Assembly (NCBI GenBank): GCA_922989275.2
Contig: OV277871.1
Span: forward strand, 31,382,693-31,446,692
Length of the DNA stretch: 64,000 bases
Reading direction: 5' to 3'
Source of the DNA: Gari tellinella
Taxonomy: Eukaryota; Mollusca; Bivalvia; Cardiida; Psammobiidae
Every line of letters starts with the position of its first letter. Within the stretch, counting starts at the first letter, position 1. The notes under the pieces are model-generated. The model saw only the letters and a list, made by a program, of their open reading frames with translations, had not been told where the DNA came from and searched no databases. Both the position numbers and the translations under genes were made by a program. Below are positions 22,331 through 34,042 of the stretch, piece after piece.

Positions 22331-23261
22331 ATATCAAAAGAGTAATTCGTTACAACCAGTGCTAAAAAAACTGGATAGCCCGACGCCCGGGGCTCCTCCA
22401 TTTACGATTGGGGCCTGTCTCAAATTCTATCGGTCATGCCCGTCGGGCCCGTTCGATTTTCAGGCAGTCCTTTGTGAAAAGCCCGATAAAGGCAGAAGCC
22501 GAAAATACATTTTGTAAGTCACCGTATTACGAGCAGATTATCCTCGCCGCTGGCCTATTAATTAGAGACACCATCATTGTTTATCGCAACGTTGCGTAAC
22601 TGACTGAACTTCCGGTTTACAAAGCAGAATTAACTACATAGTAGCCAACGACCAATGATAAAAGTGTTTTACGTGTGACCTAATGAATATTAATTAGATT
22701 TTTCTTTTTACGACATTTGATTGGTTGGTATGGTGGTTTGGCTGTTTAGCATAAATAAATATTGATAACTTCACGCTACGCGACATATGAAACAATTAGA
22801 CTGAGCCGATAATTGCATACAGGTGGCTACGAAAGAAACATGCCGTAGTTTGATGAAACGTGTGATTGGTTTGAAAGGACGAAAATGGCCTCAATCAAAC
22901 ATTGCAATTAAGGTTGTATGAATTAAAAGCATACATAAAGATCCATGACAAACATCCAACACGTAATGAACGGTTACGCGATCTAGTTTTAATACCTACT
23001 TTGTGTTTTAATCACGGTTGATTACGATACCCTCTCGCCGAATCACGCCGATAACAGGATTGTTCTTTTGTTTCTTTATTGACCAATTGAAAATAAAAAA
23101 GCCATCGTTAATGAATCGTAAACATGCAGTTGACCATTTGCAATTAAAAATCCATCTTTAATCAATCGTGAACATGGCAAACTCTCTAATCATTGGTCGA
23201 TCTAGCTCCCAAACACCTGATTGTCTTATAATAAAAACTATGGAAATGCCTGATTGTATAT

Positions 23262-23263
<2 letters not shown>
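22331..23263. other. Unassigned intron sequence
   Basis: No gene was recognised. Near 22,380-22,460 there are CCCGACGCCCGGGGC and GCCCGTCGGGCC, giving local inverted pairing. The rest is AT-rich. Confidence 0.35.

Positions 23264-23294
<31 letters not shown>
23264..23294. repeat. T31 homopolymer
   Basis: An uninterrupted run of 31 T lies just upstream of the LINE. It may be the reversed poly(A) tail of a minus-strand retrocopy, but no body for such a copy was recognised. Confidence 0.6.
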
Positions 23295-23296
<2 letters not shown>

Positions 23297-23540
23297 TATA
23301 CTAAGCATATTGGAACTTAATATTTTTGAGTAAGATAGTGACTGAGACTTTATGAACTACGTGTGCTTCATTTAACAAGTTCTGGTTGTTGATTGGACGC
23401 ATATAAGAAGCTTATATGGCGATTTTGAGCTGGGTATTGAAGGCGCGAACCCCACCTACATGATTTTGTGTTGAAGTGGATGTACTGTGACTTTAGCTTG
23501 GACTATTACTGTGATTGTATATGCTCATGATCTGCTGTAA

Positions 23541-24928
23541 ATGGGTAGAAAAAATAATAAACGGACTAATCTGATGCATCGCCTAATGCGGCGAGTACCC
23601 CTGACAAAAGGCAAGCTCTGTTTAACTCTGATCAGCAACGGGCTCAAACCCCAGTTACACAAATCACTGCTAACATGTCATCGCCATTGTCTCAAAGTAT
23701 TTTGGCTGGTATGTCCCCTTATGCTGGTGTAGGACACCCTTATAACGCCGCACAACAACAGCCAATGTATATGCCACCTCACACGCCTTTGACGCCCGTG
23801 AACCCCATGCAGATGTACCCCGGCTATGTCAGTCCGTCCCAAGCCACCCAGCCTCCGCAACAGCCTACCGACAGTACAATGTTTCAGACTATACTTCAAA
23901 AACTTGAAAAACTAGATTCTATGGAACGAAAACTTCACAAGCTTGAGTCTATCGAGTGTCAGCTAAATACCCTTTCCAAGCAGATTACGTCTGTAGATTT
24001 AAGGGTTACCTCCCTTGAGTCGTCCATGAAAGCTCAGGAGCATAAATTGTCTGAAATGGAGAACAGCCGAGCTTTTGACTCTCAAGCATGTGATGAGTTC
24101 CGTGATAAGCAATCATCAATTGATAAGCAGTTGCGTGATATTAACCCTTTGAACCCTAGTCCCGCATATTGGCGTTGTTTTTAAACAGTGTGCATGTGAA
24201 AAGTGCACTTGTCTTGTGCAAACAGTAAAGACCCAGATCAGAGGGCTCCGAAAGGAGCCCTCTGATCAGGGTCTTCACTGTTTGTCATAATTACAAACAT
24301 TGGCAAAAACAACCCTTACAAGTCAGAAATGGACCAGACTAAAATGGAAACTGGAATTTTTCATTTAAAGTTTCAGGGAGGAAAGAGTTAAAATCCATAA
24401 GGAAAAGTGTGACCGTGAGCAAAATCAAATTTCAAGTGAAAATGTCCGTCTGTCCGAAGCAATTCTCGACCTTCAATCTAGATCTATGCGCGACAATCTT
24501 CTGTTTTTCGGTCTTGACGAAGACACTTCGGTAGAAGCCCGGAAAACAGAGGATTGTGTCAAAATTGTACATGATTTTTGTGAAAATACGCTTGGCATTG
24601 AAAACTGCAGTTCGCTCATGAAAATTGATCGTGCTCACAGGGTTGGCAAGTTTAACCCTACAAAGAAGCGTCCTATTGTCGCAAAGTTTAATTTCTATCA
24701 GGACAACATGTCCGTGAAACGGCTTGCACGTGATACACTTCGTGGGGAGACACAGTACCGTGTCGGTGAACAATACCCCAAAGAAATTCAAGATCGTCGT
24801 CGCAAACTCATTCCCATTATGAACCGGGCCAAAATGATGGAAAGCGTGCATACTTGTCGTACGACAAGTTGTATGTCGATGGTAAATTGATCACGACTGA
24901 CTCTGTGCAAGATAGTGCTGGCAGTTAG
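23541..24928 (+). pseudogene. LINE ORF1 (coiled coil plus RRM-like domain)
   Basis: ORF1 would encode the nucleic-acid-binding protein of the element. It starts MGRKNNKRTN; after a frameshift near 23,570 it continues through a P/Q/Y-rich region, then a long coiled coil (ILQKLEKLDSMERKLHKLES onward). A MITE interrupts it at 24,145-24,387. Beyond that come more heptads, then QSRSMRDNLLFFGLDED and DRAHRVGKFN, typical of L1-type ORF1 RNA-binding domains, and a C-terminal YLSYDKLYVDGKL segment reached by a frameshift near 24,838, with TAG at 24,926-24,928. Removing the MITE together with one TTAA joins the two halves in frame. ORF2 starts within about 20 bases of the end. Confidence 0.78.
24145..24387. 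mobile_element. TTAA-flanked MITE with H1-like hairpin, inserted in LINE ORF1
   Basis: The element is bounded by perfect TTAA copies (24,141-24,144 and 24,388-24,391). Its ends are CCCTTTGAACCCTAG and the inverse of CTCTTTCCTCCCTG. The centre, 24,217-24,291, is an H1-type hairpin with changed arms: GCAAACAGTAAAGACCCAG, GATCAGAGGGCTCC, loop GAAA, then the complementary series. TTAA duplication and CCC ends fit piggyBac-type transposition. The host LINE frame is continuous across the empty site, which proves the insertion boundaries. Confidence 0.9.
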
Positions 24929-24934
24929 GAATTT

Positions 24935-27900
24935 GACCCGAAACAGTTAACATTCTTATTATGGAACGCCCAGGGTATCAAAACTAAACTCAATGATTGT
25001 GACTTTATAAATTTTGGTTCAGATTTTGATGTTTTGTTGTTTACTATAGGAATAAACAACATATTTTTGACGTTCATGACGGTATGACTACATTAGCTTC
25101 GCAGGGGGTAAATTCCGTAAACGCCCGAAGGGCGTTTTCGTTAAATTTACCCCCCGAAGCTAATGTAGTCATACCGTCATGAGCGGCAAAGAGATGTTGT
25201 TTATTCCTTATATTTATATTTTCTGTCTTGTCAATTTAATGTGTTTATTGGCCAGATTTGTTTTTCTGTATAAGAATTTATCATATACCGGTCAAAGAGG
25301 TTTGATAGATGTAATGTCGATGTAATAGCCATTCCAGTTTCTAAATATGGTGAGAAAGTAGTCCCCACTACATGTACTGTAACTGTATTAAAAATTCAGG
25401 ATTTTTTCCAGTAAACTTTCTCTCTGTGAATGGAAATGACTTACAAGGCAAACAAATAACAGTGCAACTTGAATATCTATTGCCAAAGCACATTCTAAAA
25501 TTACAGGTCGCGGTTGTTTTCTTAACCCATTTACACACATAGCAACGCGATGGCAAAGACCTATGGGTCTGTATCACTCCGCTAGTGTCATATTACCGTC
25601 GACCAATGGGAGCTTAGTGTTAAGTGCCCGATGTAGTCTATTTGAAGAAGTCCACGGATAGCACGGGGGAAATCCGAACTGGTTAAATCCAGATTCGAAG
25701 TGTAGGTTCATCGGCAGATGACTGCATATTTTTTAATAGGATTACATAGTGACTTTACAGGGTGAATGTAAATATTGAAACATGGCATTCCTCAGTATCA
25801 AACGTTGATATTGAAGGTTATGAACTGTTTAACTGTCCACGACCGAAGATGAATAAGCGTGCAAAGAGACATAGCGGTGGTGTTATTGTATACTTTAAAT
25901 CGAAATATTCTAAACATATGAAAGTTATTGATACGAGTTTGAATGGTATTATTTGGTTCAAAATTGATAAATCTTTGCTTTTAAATGAAAACGATGCATA
26001 TGTATGCACATGCTATATACCTCCTGAAGACAGTTCAGTATATAAAAATGTCCATACTAGCTTGCATGATTTTGTTTTCTTTTGGCAACTTGAAAATGAT
26101 ATCAGAAAATACAGTTGTAAAGGTGACATTTTTATGTCAGGTGATTTTAACTCACGAACTGGTGTATTGCTTGATTATGTGGAAGACATCCACCTTGATA
26201 GACATATTGATATGCCGATTGATTCTGACAATCACGTGACTAATTACACGGGTAGACTAAATAATGACTAGTCAATAAATACATTTGGCCGTAAACTGTT
26301 ATCATTGTGTAAAGAAAATGAGGTTTTAATTGTTAACGGTAGATTGGAACCAGGTAACTGCACTTATCAAGCTGTGCACAGAAATAGACCAGTAGCGAGT
26401 ACTGTGGATTATCTTTTGACAGGAGTTAACTCCCTTATATTGGTTTATGACATGTTTATATATGAGCCAATTGAATTTTCTGATCATTGTCCTATGTACT
26501 TTTCTTTGCAATGTAAATACCCGAATATAGTAAATGCTAATATTGGAAATCATACTATTGAGAAAATTATATGGGATTCGTCAGTATGTGAAGATTTTTT
26601 AAACATATTGAACTCTAGTAAACAAGTGTTTGATGATATATCGAACAAACTTTTGTCTAATGAATGTACAATTGATGAATGTATTAATAGTTTATCAGAT
26701 ATAATCTATAACGTTTCTTTTAAATGTCATGGTAAAACGTTCACCTCTAAAAGAAAGAAATTTATTAAAAAGAATGATTGGTTCAACGAAGAGTGTAGAA
26801 TGTGTAAATCAAAATTTGTAAAATCAAAGCGACTTTTTGTCCCATAGCAAAACTGAAGAGAACAAAATGGATTTTTTAAGATGTCGAAGCAACTATGCTC
26901 AAACAAAACGGCGTGCAAAATACAAGTATTATAACAAAGAAAAAAACAAGTTGTCATCGATGAGTAAAAATTCACCTCGCAGTTTTTGGAAATATGTAAA
27001 TAAATATAAAACGAAGCAAAATTGTAATATAAATGATATGAATATCAATGAACTTGTTGAACATTTCAAACATTTGTCTAATTCTCCACATGTAGATCAA
27101 CATTTCGATGATACTACATTTGAAGAATTACACATTGAAGAACTAGATGCGCCGTTTTCAGTAGAGGAAATAAGCAAAACTATTTCATCTCTAAAGCGGC
27201 ACAAAAGTGCTGATCTTGAAAGCAATGTAACTGACTTTTTTATAGATGCAAATCAATTTATAAGTCCATATTTACTTCAAATCTTCAATTGAATTTTTGA
27301 TACAGGTAAATACCCCGAGTCTTGGTGCAAAGGGGAAATTGTCCCTATCCACAAAAAGGACGATAAATTAGACCCTTCCAATTACAGGGGGATAACTCTA
27401 ACAAATGTTATGTCCAAAGTATTTTCACTGCTGTTGAGAAACAGAATCAATAGTTGGTGTGAATCAAATGAATTTTTTAACAAAAACCAGTTTAGATTTA
27501 GAGACAAGTGCTCAACATCAGATGCTATTTATATTTTACATACAATCATACAAAAAGTGTTATCAAATAATCGTAAGCTTTGGTGTATTTTTGTTGATTA
27601 TGAAAAAGCTTTCGACACTGTTATTAGAGATGCTTTATGGATCAAATTAGCAGAATCAGGTATAAGTAGCAAAATGTTAAATATTGTTAAATCTATATAT
27701 AATAATGTCAAATCATGTGTTAAACTTGCTGCAAACATGGATAGATCTGAGTTTGTTGATGTAACACTTGGTTTGAAGCAAGGGAAGCCCCTTTCACCAA
27801 TCTTATTCATTCTTTTCATTAATGATATTACAAACTGCGTAGATTTTTCATCCCTTAATGATGATGATTTGAGCATGTTGTCTATGTATCTGATAATATT

Positions 27901-29068
27901 TGCTGATGATATTGTACTCTTTACCACAGACCAAATAACTCTCAAAGCCCAGATAGAAAAAATATCAGAATATTCCACAAGATGGGGATTAAAAATTAAT
28001 GTGAAGAAAACAAAGATATGTGTATTTGAGAAGCGTTAACAGGTACGGCAAAGTAATTTCTTTATAAATGATGAGCTAATTGAGATTGTTGATTCATTTA
28101 CTTATTTGGGAATAAAATTTACCCACACTGGTAATCTTTCATTTGCAGTTACAACTCTATCTGAACAGGCATTAAAGGCGTATTGCAGTTTAATGCGTGT
28201 TTTCGATAGAGTTACACTAGATATTAAAACTAAACTTTTATTATTTGATTCTATGGTTGTCCCTATTTTAACGTATGGATCTGAAGTTTGGGAGATCTAT
28301 GATTACAAAGAAGTTGACAAGTTACATATGAAATTTTGTAAAAGAATTCTCGGAGTTAAGACACAGACACCTACCAATGCTGTTCTTGGAGAGCTTGGTA
28401 GATTTCCACTGTCTTTAATATGTAAAGAGAGATCGTTAAAATTCTGGCTTAAGATAATGAGCAGTCAAAACTCTCTTATTATAAATTCGTACACTGACCA
28501 ACTTGAGTCTATACGTAGTGAGTCTTGGGCGAAAAAAATACAAAATGTTATAAATGACCTTGGTTTTTCTTATATTCTTGACAATTTTCAAATTGAATAC
28601 AATTATTTTCCAATGATTAAAAGAAGGTTACGAGATAAGTACATACAAACATGGAGTAATTCTCTAAGTAACACCTCTAAGCTTGAATACTTTTGTCAAT
28701 TTAAAAAGATGTTCTGTTATGAAGAGTATATTGTTAAAAATAACACACTCCGAAAGCAATTAACATCCCTTAGATTATGTTCACATTCATTAGAAGTAGA
28801 AGTAGGGCGCTATCATGGTATCGAAAAACAAAACAGACTATGCAAACTATGTGATCAAAATGTTCCTTTAACAGAATATCACTTTATAATGACTCGTTCT
28901 TTATACAGTGATCTTCGAAGAAAATATATTAAATATCATTGCTGGCCTTCAAAGCAAACATTTATTGCATTAATGTCTTCAAAAAACAAAACTGTAATTA
29001 TGAACTGTGCTAAATATATTAAATATGCATTGACTTTAAGAAAAAATACCATGGAAACAATAATTTAA
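24935..29068 (+). pseudogene. LINE ORF2 (APE endonuclease and reverse transcriptase)
   Basis: ORF2 would nick target DNA and copy the element RNA. The N-terminus reads LTFLLWNAQGIKTKLNDCDF (endonuclease start), is interrupted at about 25,048, and resumes ETWHSS at 25,774, followed by RHSGGVIVYFKSK, FMSGDFNSR and FSDHCPM (endonuclease motifs GDFN and SDH). The RT part has YRGITLTNVMSKVF, VDYEKAFDTV, LGLKQGKPLSPILFILFIND and the catalytic IFADDIVLF. A C-terminal LCKLCDQNVPLTEYHF segment resembles a zinc knuckle. Defects: stops at 26,269-26,271 (TAG), 27,290-27,292 (TGA) and 28,037-28,039 (TAA), and a frameshift near 26,840. The catalytic residues remain legible, so decay is moderate. Confidence 0.85.
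25048..25773. mobile_element. Insertion in LINE ORF2 with a long palindrome
   Basis: About 725 bases separate two parts of the endonuclease that should be adjacent (DVLLFT and ETWHSS). The first part, 25,050-25,206, is a palindrome: AATAAACAACAT and GACGGTATGACTACATTAGC then GGGGGTAAATT, with inverse arms around GCCCGAAGGGC. The rest has no recognised family; a stretch near 25,310-25,400 reads as protein-like (IPVSKYGEKVVPTTCTVTVL) but soon stops. Exact ends are uncertain by a few bases. Confidence 0.6.
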
Positions 29069-29285
29069 ATTGTTTCGTTGGTTTTGTATTTATCTATGTG
29101 AATATGTAATTAGACAACGTATCCTACCATCGTGTGGATGGTATATGCGGTGTCTTCTATTACACTTTGTATTGAATTGTAACTTGATTTGTTGTCTTGG
29201 CCATACTTTTCTTTATATATTTGTAAATGGCCAAAGGCATTTGAGATGCCGATTTTGCCAATAAAATACTGAATACTGAGTAATA

Positions 29286-29906
29286 GTGAAAGTTAATCAG
29301 CTAAATCAGGATATGTTAAGATTTCTAGAAAGTACGCCCTCAACTAAGAGGAAATTTGAAGATACTGAATCTGACAGTATTTCAAAGGACAAAAAGTATG
29401 ATCAGTCTAAGAGAAAACGGGCTAATCAGCCTAAGTGGAAAAAAAATTATGTGTGGCTTCGTCATGATGACACTTGTGACAAAATGTTCTGTCTGTACTG
29501 CCAGAAATTTCCAACACTGGCTGGAAATAATGTGTTTGTTCATGGGACTGACAGATACAAATTGGATCCAATTAAAGCCCACCACACCAGTGCTGCACAC
29601 AAAGCGTGTGCATCTTACTATCTACAACAGGAAAGTCAGTGTAAAGCTTCACAGAAGAAAATTGTAGCTGTACCAGTTGAAGAAACATTATGTAGGAAAA
29701 TGTTAAGCAAGTTAACCGAACAGAAGAAAACCAGCATGAGGACATTATTCAATACAGCATACTACCTTGCCATCAATTCAAGACCATTTAGTGACTTTAA
29801 AGGCTTGTGTGACCTTCAAGAGTTGAACGGATTAAGTGTAGGACAAATGTACAGAAACGACATGGCAGCGAGAGAATTTACTAGCAGCATCAACACAGTT
29901 ATGTAA
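29286..29906 (+). pseudogene. hAT-type transposase N-terminal zinc-finger region
   Basis: The 206-codon frame holds a lysine/arginine-rich start, then WLRHDDTCDKMFCLYCQKFP and, after FVHGTDRYKLDPIKAHHTSA, AHKAC. The W, C-x2-C, F and H-x5-H spacing fits the TTF/BED-like zinc finger that precedes hAT transposases and the vertebrate ZNF862-like proteins derived from them. The catalytic and dimerisation domains are absent. It starts seven bases after the LINE 3' tail and stops 28 bases before the acceptor of the Tc1-like exon at 29,935. It is probably a fragment of another transposon; exaptation is possible but unsupported. Confidence 0.6.
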
Positions 29907-29934
29907 AATAATGTTCCTTTTTTTAATTTTACAG

Positions 29935-30072
29935 GTACACATGTGGGCAGGAAGAACAGATTGTTGTTTGTTTTCTGGCATCATGGATTCAGTTATATAT
30001 CAGAAAATACTTGGGAAAAATCTGCTCCCATGGGCACAGATGAGGTATCCAGATGGATTCCGGCTGTATCAG
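29935..30072 (+). pseudogene. Tc1/mariner-like transposase, middle exon
   Basis: The exon is 138 bases (46 codons) in phase 0 at both ends, bounded by TTTTTTTAATTTTACAG and CAG followed by GTAAAT. It reads VHMWAGRTDCC, LFSGIMDSVIYQKILGKNLL, PDGFRLYQ. In Tc1-type transposases this block (VHVWGG to RFQQ) lies between the first and second catalytic aspartates. The last codon is the Q that precedes DND in the next exon. No stop is present. The match to family sequence is strong, though made from memory. Confidence 0.82.
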
Positions 30073-30642
30073 GTAAATTCGATTGGCAGTAAAAATTTAA
30101 AAATCTGTTTCAAACCAAAGAATTTTGTTATCACTTAACCAGCCTTGAGTTTATTCTCACACAAAATGAACTGGGTCTATACAAGGGTTGGTTCTTGTTG
30201 ATTATTGTTGAAAAATGATAAATTATGTCAAGAGTTATCTGTCCTTGATGAACTTGGATAGACAGGAAAAGCATAATTTCAGTATTGATTACACTCTTTT
30301 GTGAACTGATTTGAATGGAATATAATAACACATACTTGTAAAACTACATTATGGTCAAATTCTCAAGAAAGTAAGATTATTGTTGAAATATTGCCAATTG
30401 GTCAGGAGTTTTGTTCCCCTTATGGGTTAAAGGTGCTATATTTAACAGTGTTGACACCATATTAACTTCAAGTTTGAATTTGAGTTTTATTTTACTTGCA
30501 CTTATGGCTTTATTAATGAGTTTTTAGTATTAAGGTAAAACTAACAGGTTTAATTACCACATGGGATGGATATCACATATCAGAGGATATAAGCTCCTTT
30601 TGTCATTTCTTTTGTTCTGCATAAAAGTCACAGTTAGTTTAA
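30073..30642. other. Intron sequence
   Basis: AT-rich sequence between the middle transposase exon and the antisense LINE. No feature was recognised. Confidence 0.45.
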
Positions 30643-33165
30643 ACATATTTATTGCATATAATATACATGCAGGGGATTGGGCTACAAGTTTTTACAACAT
30701 TATATAATGCCCGCTCACCAGATATTAACAAAACAGTGACATGACAATAATAGAGGTAACATTACTATTTTCAGTATAAATAGCATAGCAATTTGAAAAA
30801 AAATTACCATGTTAATAACATCATAAAGAGAAGAGAAAGAGAGGAAGGAAGAAAAGTGCTAAGATCAAATTCTTTAATTCAAAAACGGTTGGAGGCTCGG
30901 ATGTAACGATGAACTGCATTAAAAATAACTTTGTTGCAATCAGGAGAACAGTTTGGGTTTCCAAATAGTAAAATGTCTAAATTGACAGTTGTTATAGGTA
31001 TTATATCATGGAATAGAATATCCCGCATATGTACATAGTTTGGACAATCTAAAAAGTAATGGAAAGCATTTTCACATTGATATCCACATATACATGCTGG
31101 GTCGTTTATTAAATTACACCTGAATAGATCGTAATTTAGTGAGCTACAATTATGCCTAATTCTGGTGTGAACAATATCTAACCGTCTATTGCCGAATAAA
31201 TAGTGAAAATGGGATTTTGGTGTTACTATGGTTAAGGACGATTTAAATGCAGAAATAGTTTCCTTAGTACGAATACTTTTGTCTAAATTATTCCATAGCC
31301 TTACTGACGTTGGTATATAAGATTTGTCACTGAGGGTTAATCTATTGCTTGGCATAGTATAGTTATCACTATTTCTTAAAGGATACGAAGACATAGTTGA
31401 TACTAAAGGTGGTAATAGGTCATTAAGAAAGTGTGGTACCATATTATTATGTATTTTATAGAACAATAGTAATTTTCGTCTTTCCCTTCGTTCGTAAAGT
31501 GGTTCAAGGCCAGATTCAATGTATATAAGTTCCCTTTTGCAAAATATGGGAAGGCCACATGCTATTCTAGCAGCTTCTAACTGTACATTTTCTAACCTTT
31601 GTCTATCGATAGCTGAGCAACCGTCCCATAACTCACACGCGTATTCAAGAATAGGAAGTATGAAACATTTATAAATTCTGATAAGGGTCTTTTTATTTAA
31701 AATATATTTAAGTTTTCTTAAGGTGTTAACTTTCTTCATACCAGATTCATATATAGTGTTAATGTGAGCTGTCCATTTTGCATCTTTTGATAGAGTTACT
31801 CCTAGATGGCGATGTGTATTTACAGGATTCAATGTAGTATTGTCAAATATTAAGGATATATCTTCATTATCTAATGTATTGGAGATGAACAAAATGAAAT
31901 GTGTGTTTTCGAAGGATTAAACCGAGTTAGCCATGACTTTGACCATTCATTTAATACAGTTAAATCTCTATTCATAAAAGTTTCAATGTCTTATGTGTTA
32001 AAGGAAGAATATGAAAGGGGTGTATCGTCTGCAAACAGGCGAGTTAGACTTTCTAAATTATCAGCTATGTCATTAATATACAATAAAAATAATAAAGGGC
32101 CTAACATAGACCCCTGTGGTACATCAGCATTAGTATTACCATAATTTGAAATATTACTGTTTAATAAGACTGTCTGTTGTCTGTTGGAGAGATAACTCAC
32201 TAACCATTTTAAAAATTGACCATTAAACCCATAACAATGTAACTTTTTAATAAGACCTTTGTGCCATACTCTATCAAACGCTTTAGAGATATCGCAAAAT
32301 ATTAAACACACATGTTTCTTGTCCTCTAGCGATTGACAAATACTTTCATACATTTCTATCAATTGGTAAACGGTTGTATGGCCGGGTAGAAAATCTGATT
32401 GTAGATTATAAAATAAATCATTGTCAAGTAGATAATTATACATATGTTTAAAGACAACCCTCTCAAAAACTTTACCAACACATGAAATTAGGGACACTGG
32501 TCTATAATTCATTACTTCATGACGGTCGCTTTTTTTAAAAAGAGGAATAACAGTTGCTTTTTTCCACAAAGAGGGGAAGCGCTGTGTATTTAGAGACATG
32601 TTAAATAAAATACATAACGGTTTATTGACTGAATTGGATGTGTATTTAAGCATTTGATGACTAATTAAATCACAACCAGATGCTTTCCCAAGTTTGAGAA
32701 TGCGAAGAATATCAGAAATGTCATTTTCAGTTATATTATGCAAATTAAAAGATGAGTTTGTTCGACTGTCAAAATTTGGTACTGCAGTTTCACTATCATC
32801 AATAGTCGAAATAGAGCAAAAGTATTGATTTAACATTTCGGCCTTTTCTTGGTCGTCAGAGACAATTGCATTATTCTGGTTATCAAATAGAGGGGGGATA
32901 AGGGAAAAAGAGCCTACTTGTTTTGTTAATCTATTAATAAGTTTCCAATAGGATCTTGAATCACATGTATATAAACGATCAATAAGTATATTGGCATTTT
33001 CATAAAATGAAACCCGAGCAAATTTTTTCATGTTGTTTACTTTATTTCGTTGTCGTTTAAAGTTACATAGTTTAATGTTGTTTTGTTGTGCTTGTATTTG
33101 TGATGGAGTTTTTCTCTGATTTTTATTTCTCGTCTTAATTCAGATGTCATCCAAAGTCACAGTTA
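30643..33165 (-). mobile_element. 5'-truncated LINE, antisense
   Basis: On the minus strand the element ends TATGCAATAAATATGTTTAA near 30,643, with an AATAAA at 30,648-30,653, and has about 230 bases of 3' UTR. The 5' break lies near 33,165 in the linker between endonuclease and reverse transcriptase, so the endonuclease is absent. It is inserted in the last intron of the Tc1-like gene. Confidence 0.8.
30879..33155 (-). pseudogene. Reverse transcriptase of the antisense LINE
   Basis: The frame starts PWMTSELRREIKIREKLHHK (W seen, P inferred), shifts near 33,060 into FKRQRNKVNNMKKFARVSFY, and then runs through RPVSLISCVGKVFERVV, FCDISKAFDRVWHKGL, VPQGSMLGPLLFLLYINDI and the catalytic LFADDTPLSY. 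A TAA at 31,991-31,993 and a frameshift near 31,895 follow, then THRHLGVTLSKDAKW (thumb) and a C-terminal CICGYQCENAFHYFLDCP zinc-knuckle-like motif. The motifs fit the CR1/Jockey-type branch of APE LINEs, different from the sense LINE at 23.3-29.3 kb. Confidence 0.85.
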
Positions 33166-33240
33166 TTCTATAAAGATCAACATGTATGTCTCTTAACCTT
33201 ATTTTTTAGCTTGAATTTTGTTTTGAAAACGAGTGGCCAC

Positions 33241-33411
33241 TTCAAGTAGGTTGAAAGTAAAGCAGAATATGCTTTAATGTTTTAACACTTTTCCCCAATA
33301 GAAGTGCCTTTTAGCACATTTAATATATTCCTTCACTGAAGGAAATAGTTTCAATTCATACAGTTAAGAATATACACCATCAGAAATTATTTCTGTATTA
33401 TTCTTATTGTC
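33241..33411. mobile_element. MITE-D fragment
   Basis: It starts inside the H2 arm (GTTGAAAGTAAAGCAGAATA) and continues with GAAGTGCCTTTTAGCAC, TTAATATATTCCTTCACTG and GAAATTATTTCTGTATTATTC, matching the left half of MITE-D but joined out of order. It directly abuts the next copy. Confidence 0.55.
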
Positions 33412-33662
33412 TTAACCCTTTCCCCCATAGAAGCGACTTTTAGCGTATTTAATTTATTCCTCCGCTGAAGAAAATAGTTCCAGTTTATACCCTCATTAAC
33501 AATTGCCATTACAAATATATTACATAGCCTAGCAGATTTTAGCTTAAAGCAGGCTGAAAGTAAAGCAGAATGTGCCTTAAGGCACATTCTGCTTTACTTT
33601 CAACCTGCTTTAAGTGGTCACCTGTCTTCAAAACAAGAAACAGGCTATGAGGTAAAGGGTTA
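33412..33662. mobile_element. MITE-D copy, full length
   Basis: The copy is bounded by TTAA at both sides with ends CCCTTTCCCCCATAG and the inverse of CCCTTTACCTCATAG. The central H2 hairpin, 33,541-33,613, is nearly perfect: GCTTAAAGCAGGCTGAAAG, TAAAGCAGAATGTGCCTTAA and the inverse. It is the best consensus for the family here. Confidence 0.88.
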
Positions 33663-33778
33663 AAGCTGGCTGAAAGTAATGCAGACTGCGCCTAAAAAGG
33701 GAATACACTTTTCCTTTAATCTGCTCTAAGTGTTCACCTGTCTTCAAAACTAGATACAGGCTATGGGGTAATGGGATA
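33663..33778. mobile_element. MITE-D fragment, right side
   Basis: The sequence is GCTGGCTGAAAGTAATGCAG, a decayed H2, then CACCTGTCTTCAAAACTAG and ATACAGGCTATGGGGTAATGGG. It follows the full copy head to tail. Confidence 0.7.
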
Positions 33779-34042
33779 AGCTATCATCTACTGGGATATT
33801 TATATTTCTTAAGTACATATTTGTGACTATAAAGTGAAACTATTTTTTTGTGTATACAAGTATAATTCAAGGCATAAAAGGGTTCTTTATGGGGTAATAA
33901 TTTATGTTTGAATACTAAAAAATGCACCCCTTCCCCCGCAACCCAACCCCCCTTAAAAATAACAAATTGCCCATTTACTAAAACCAGGAAAATGTATTGT
34001 CTATTTGAAATAGCATACATGAATCTGTTTAAAGTAGATTTC

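Larger units (their letters stand above)
23300..29279 (+). mobile_element. Near full-length LINE (APE-type non-LTR retrotransposon)
   Basis: The element has a 5' leader, ORF1, ORF2 with endonuclease, reverse transcriptase and C-terminal zinc motif, and a short 3' tail. The 3' end carries a stem-loop (AAAGGCATTTGAGATGCC) and the tandem tail AATACTGAATACTGA in place of poly(A), which fits CR1/L2-like tails. The clade is not certain. It is broken by a 243 bp MITE in ORF1 and a roughly 720 bp insertion near the start of ORF2, plus three stops and several frameshifts. It lies in sense orientation in the intron between transposase exons at 21.3 and 29.9 kb. The 5' limit is approximate. Confidence 0.8.

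Noticed and set aside
23264..23294. Poly(T) run as the tail of a minus-strand retrogene
   Set aside because: No coding or retroelement sequence on the minus strand abuts it; it may be simple repeat expansion.
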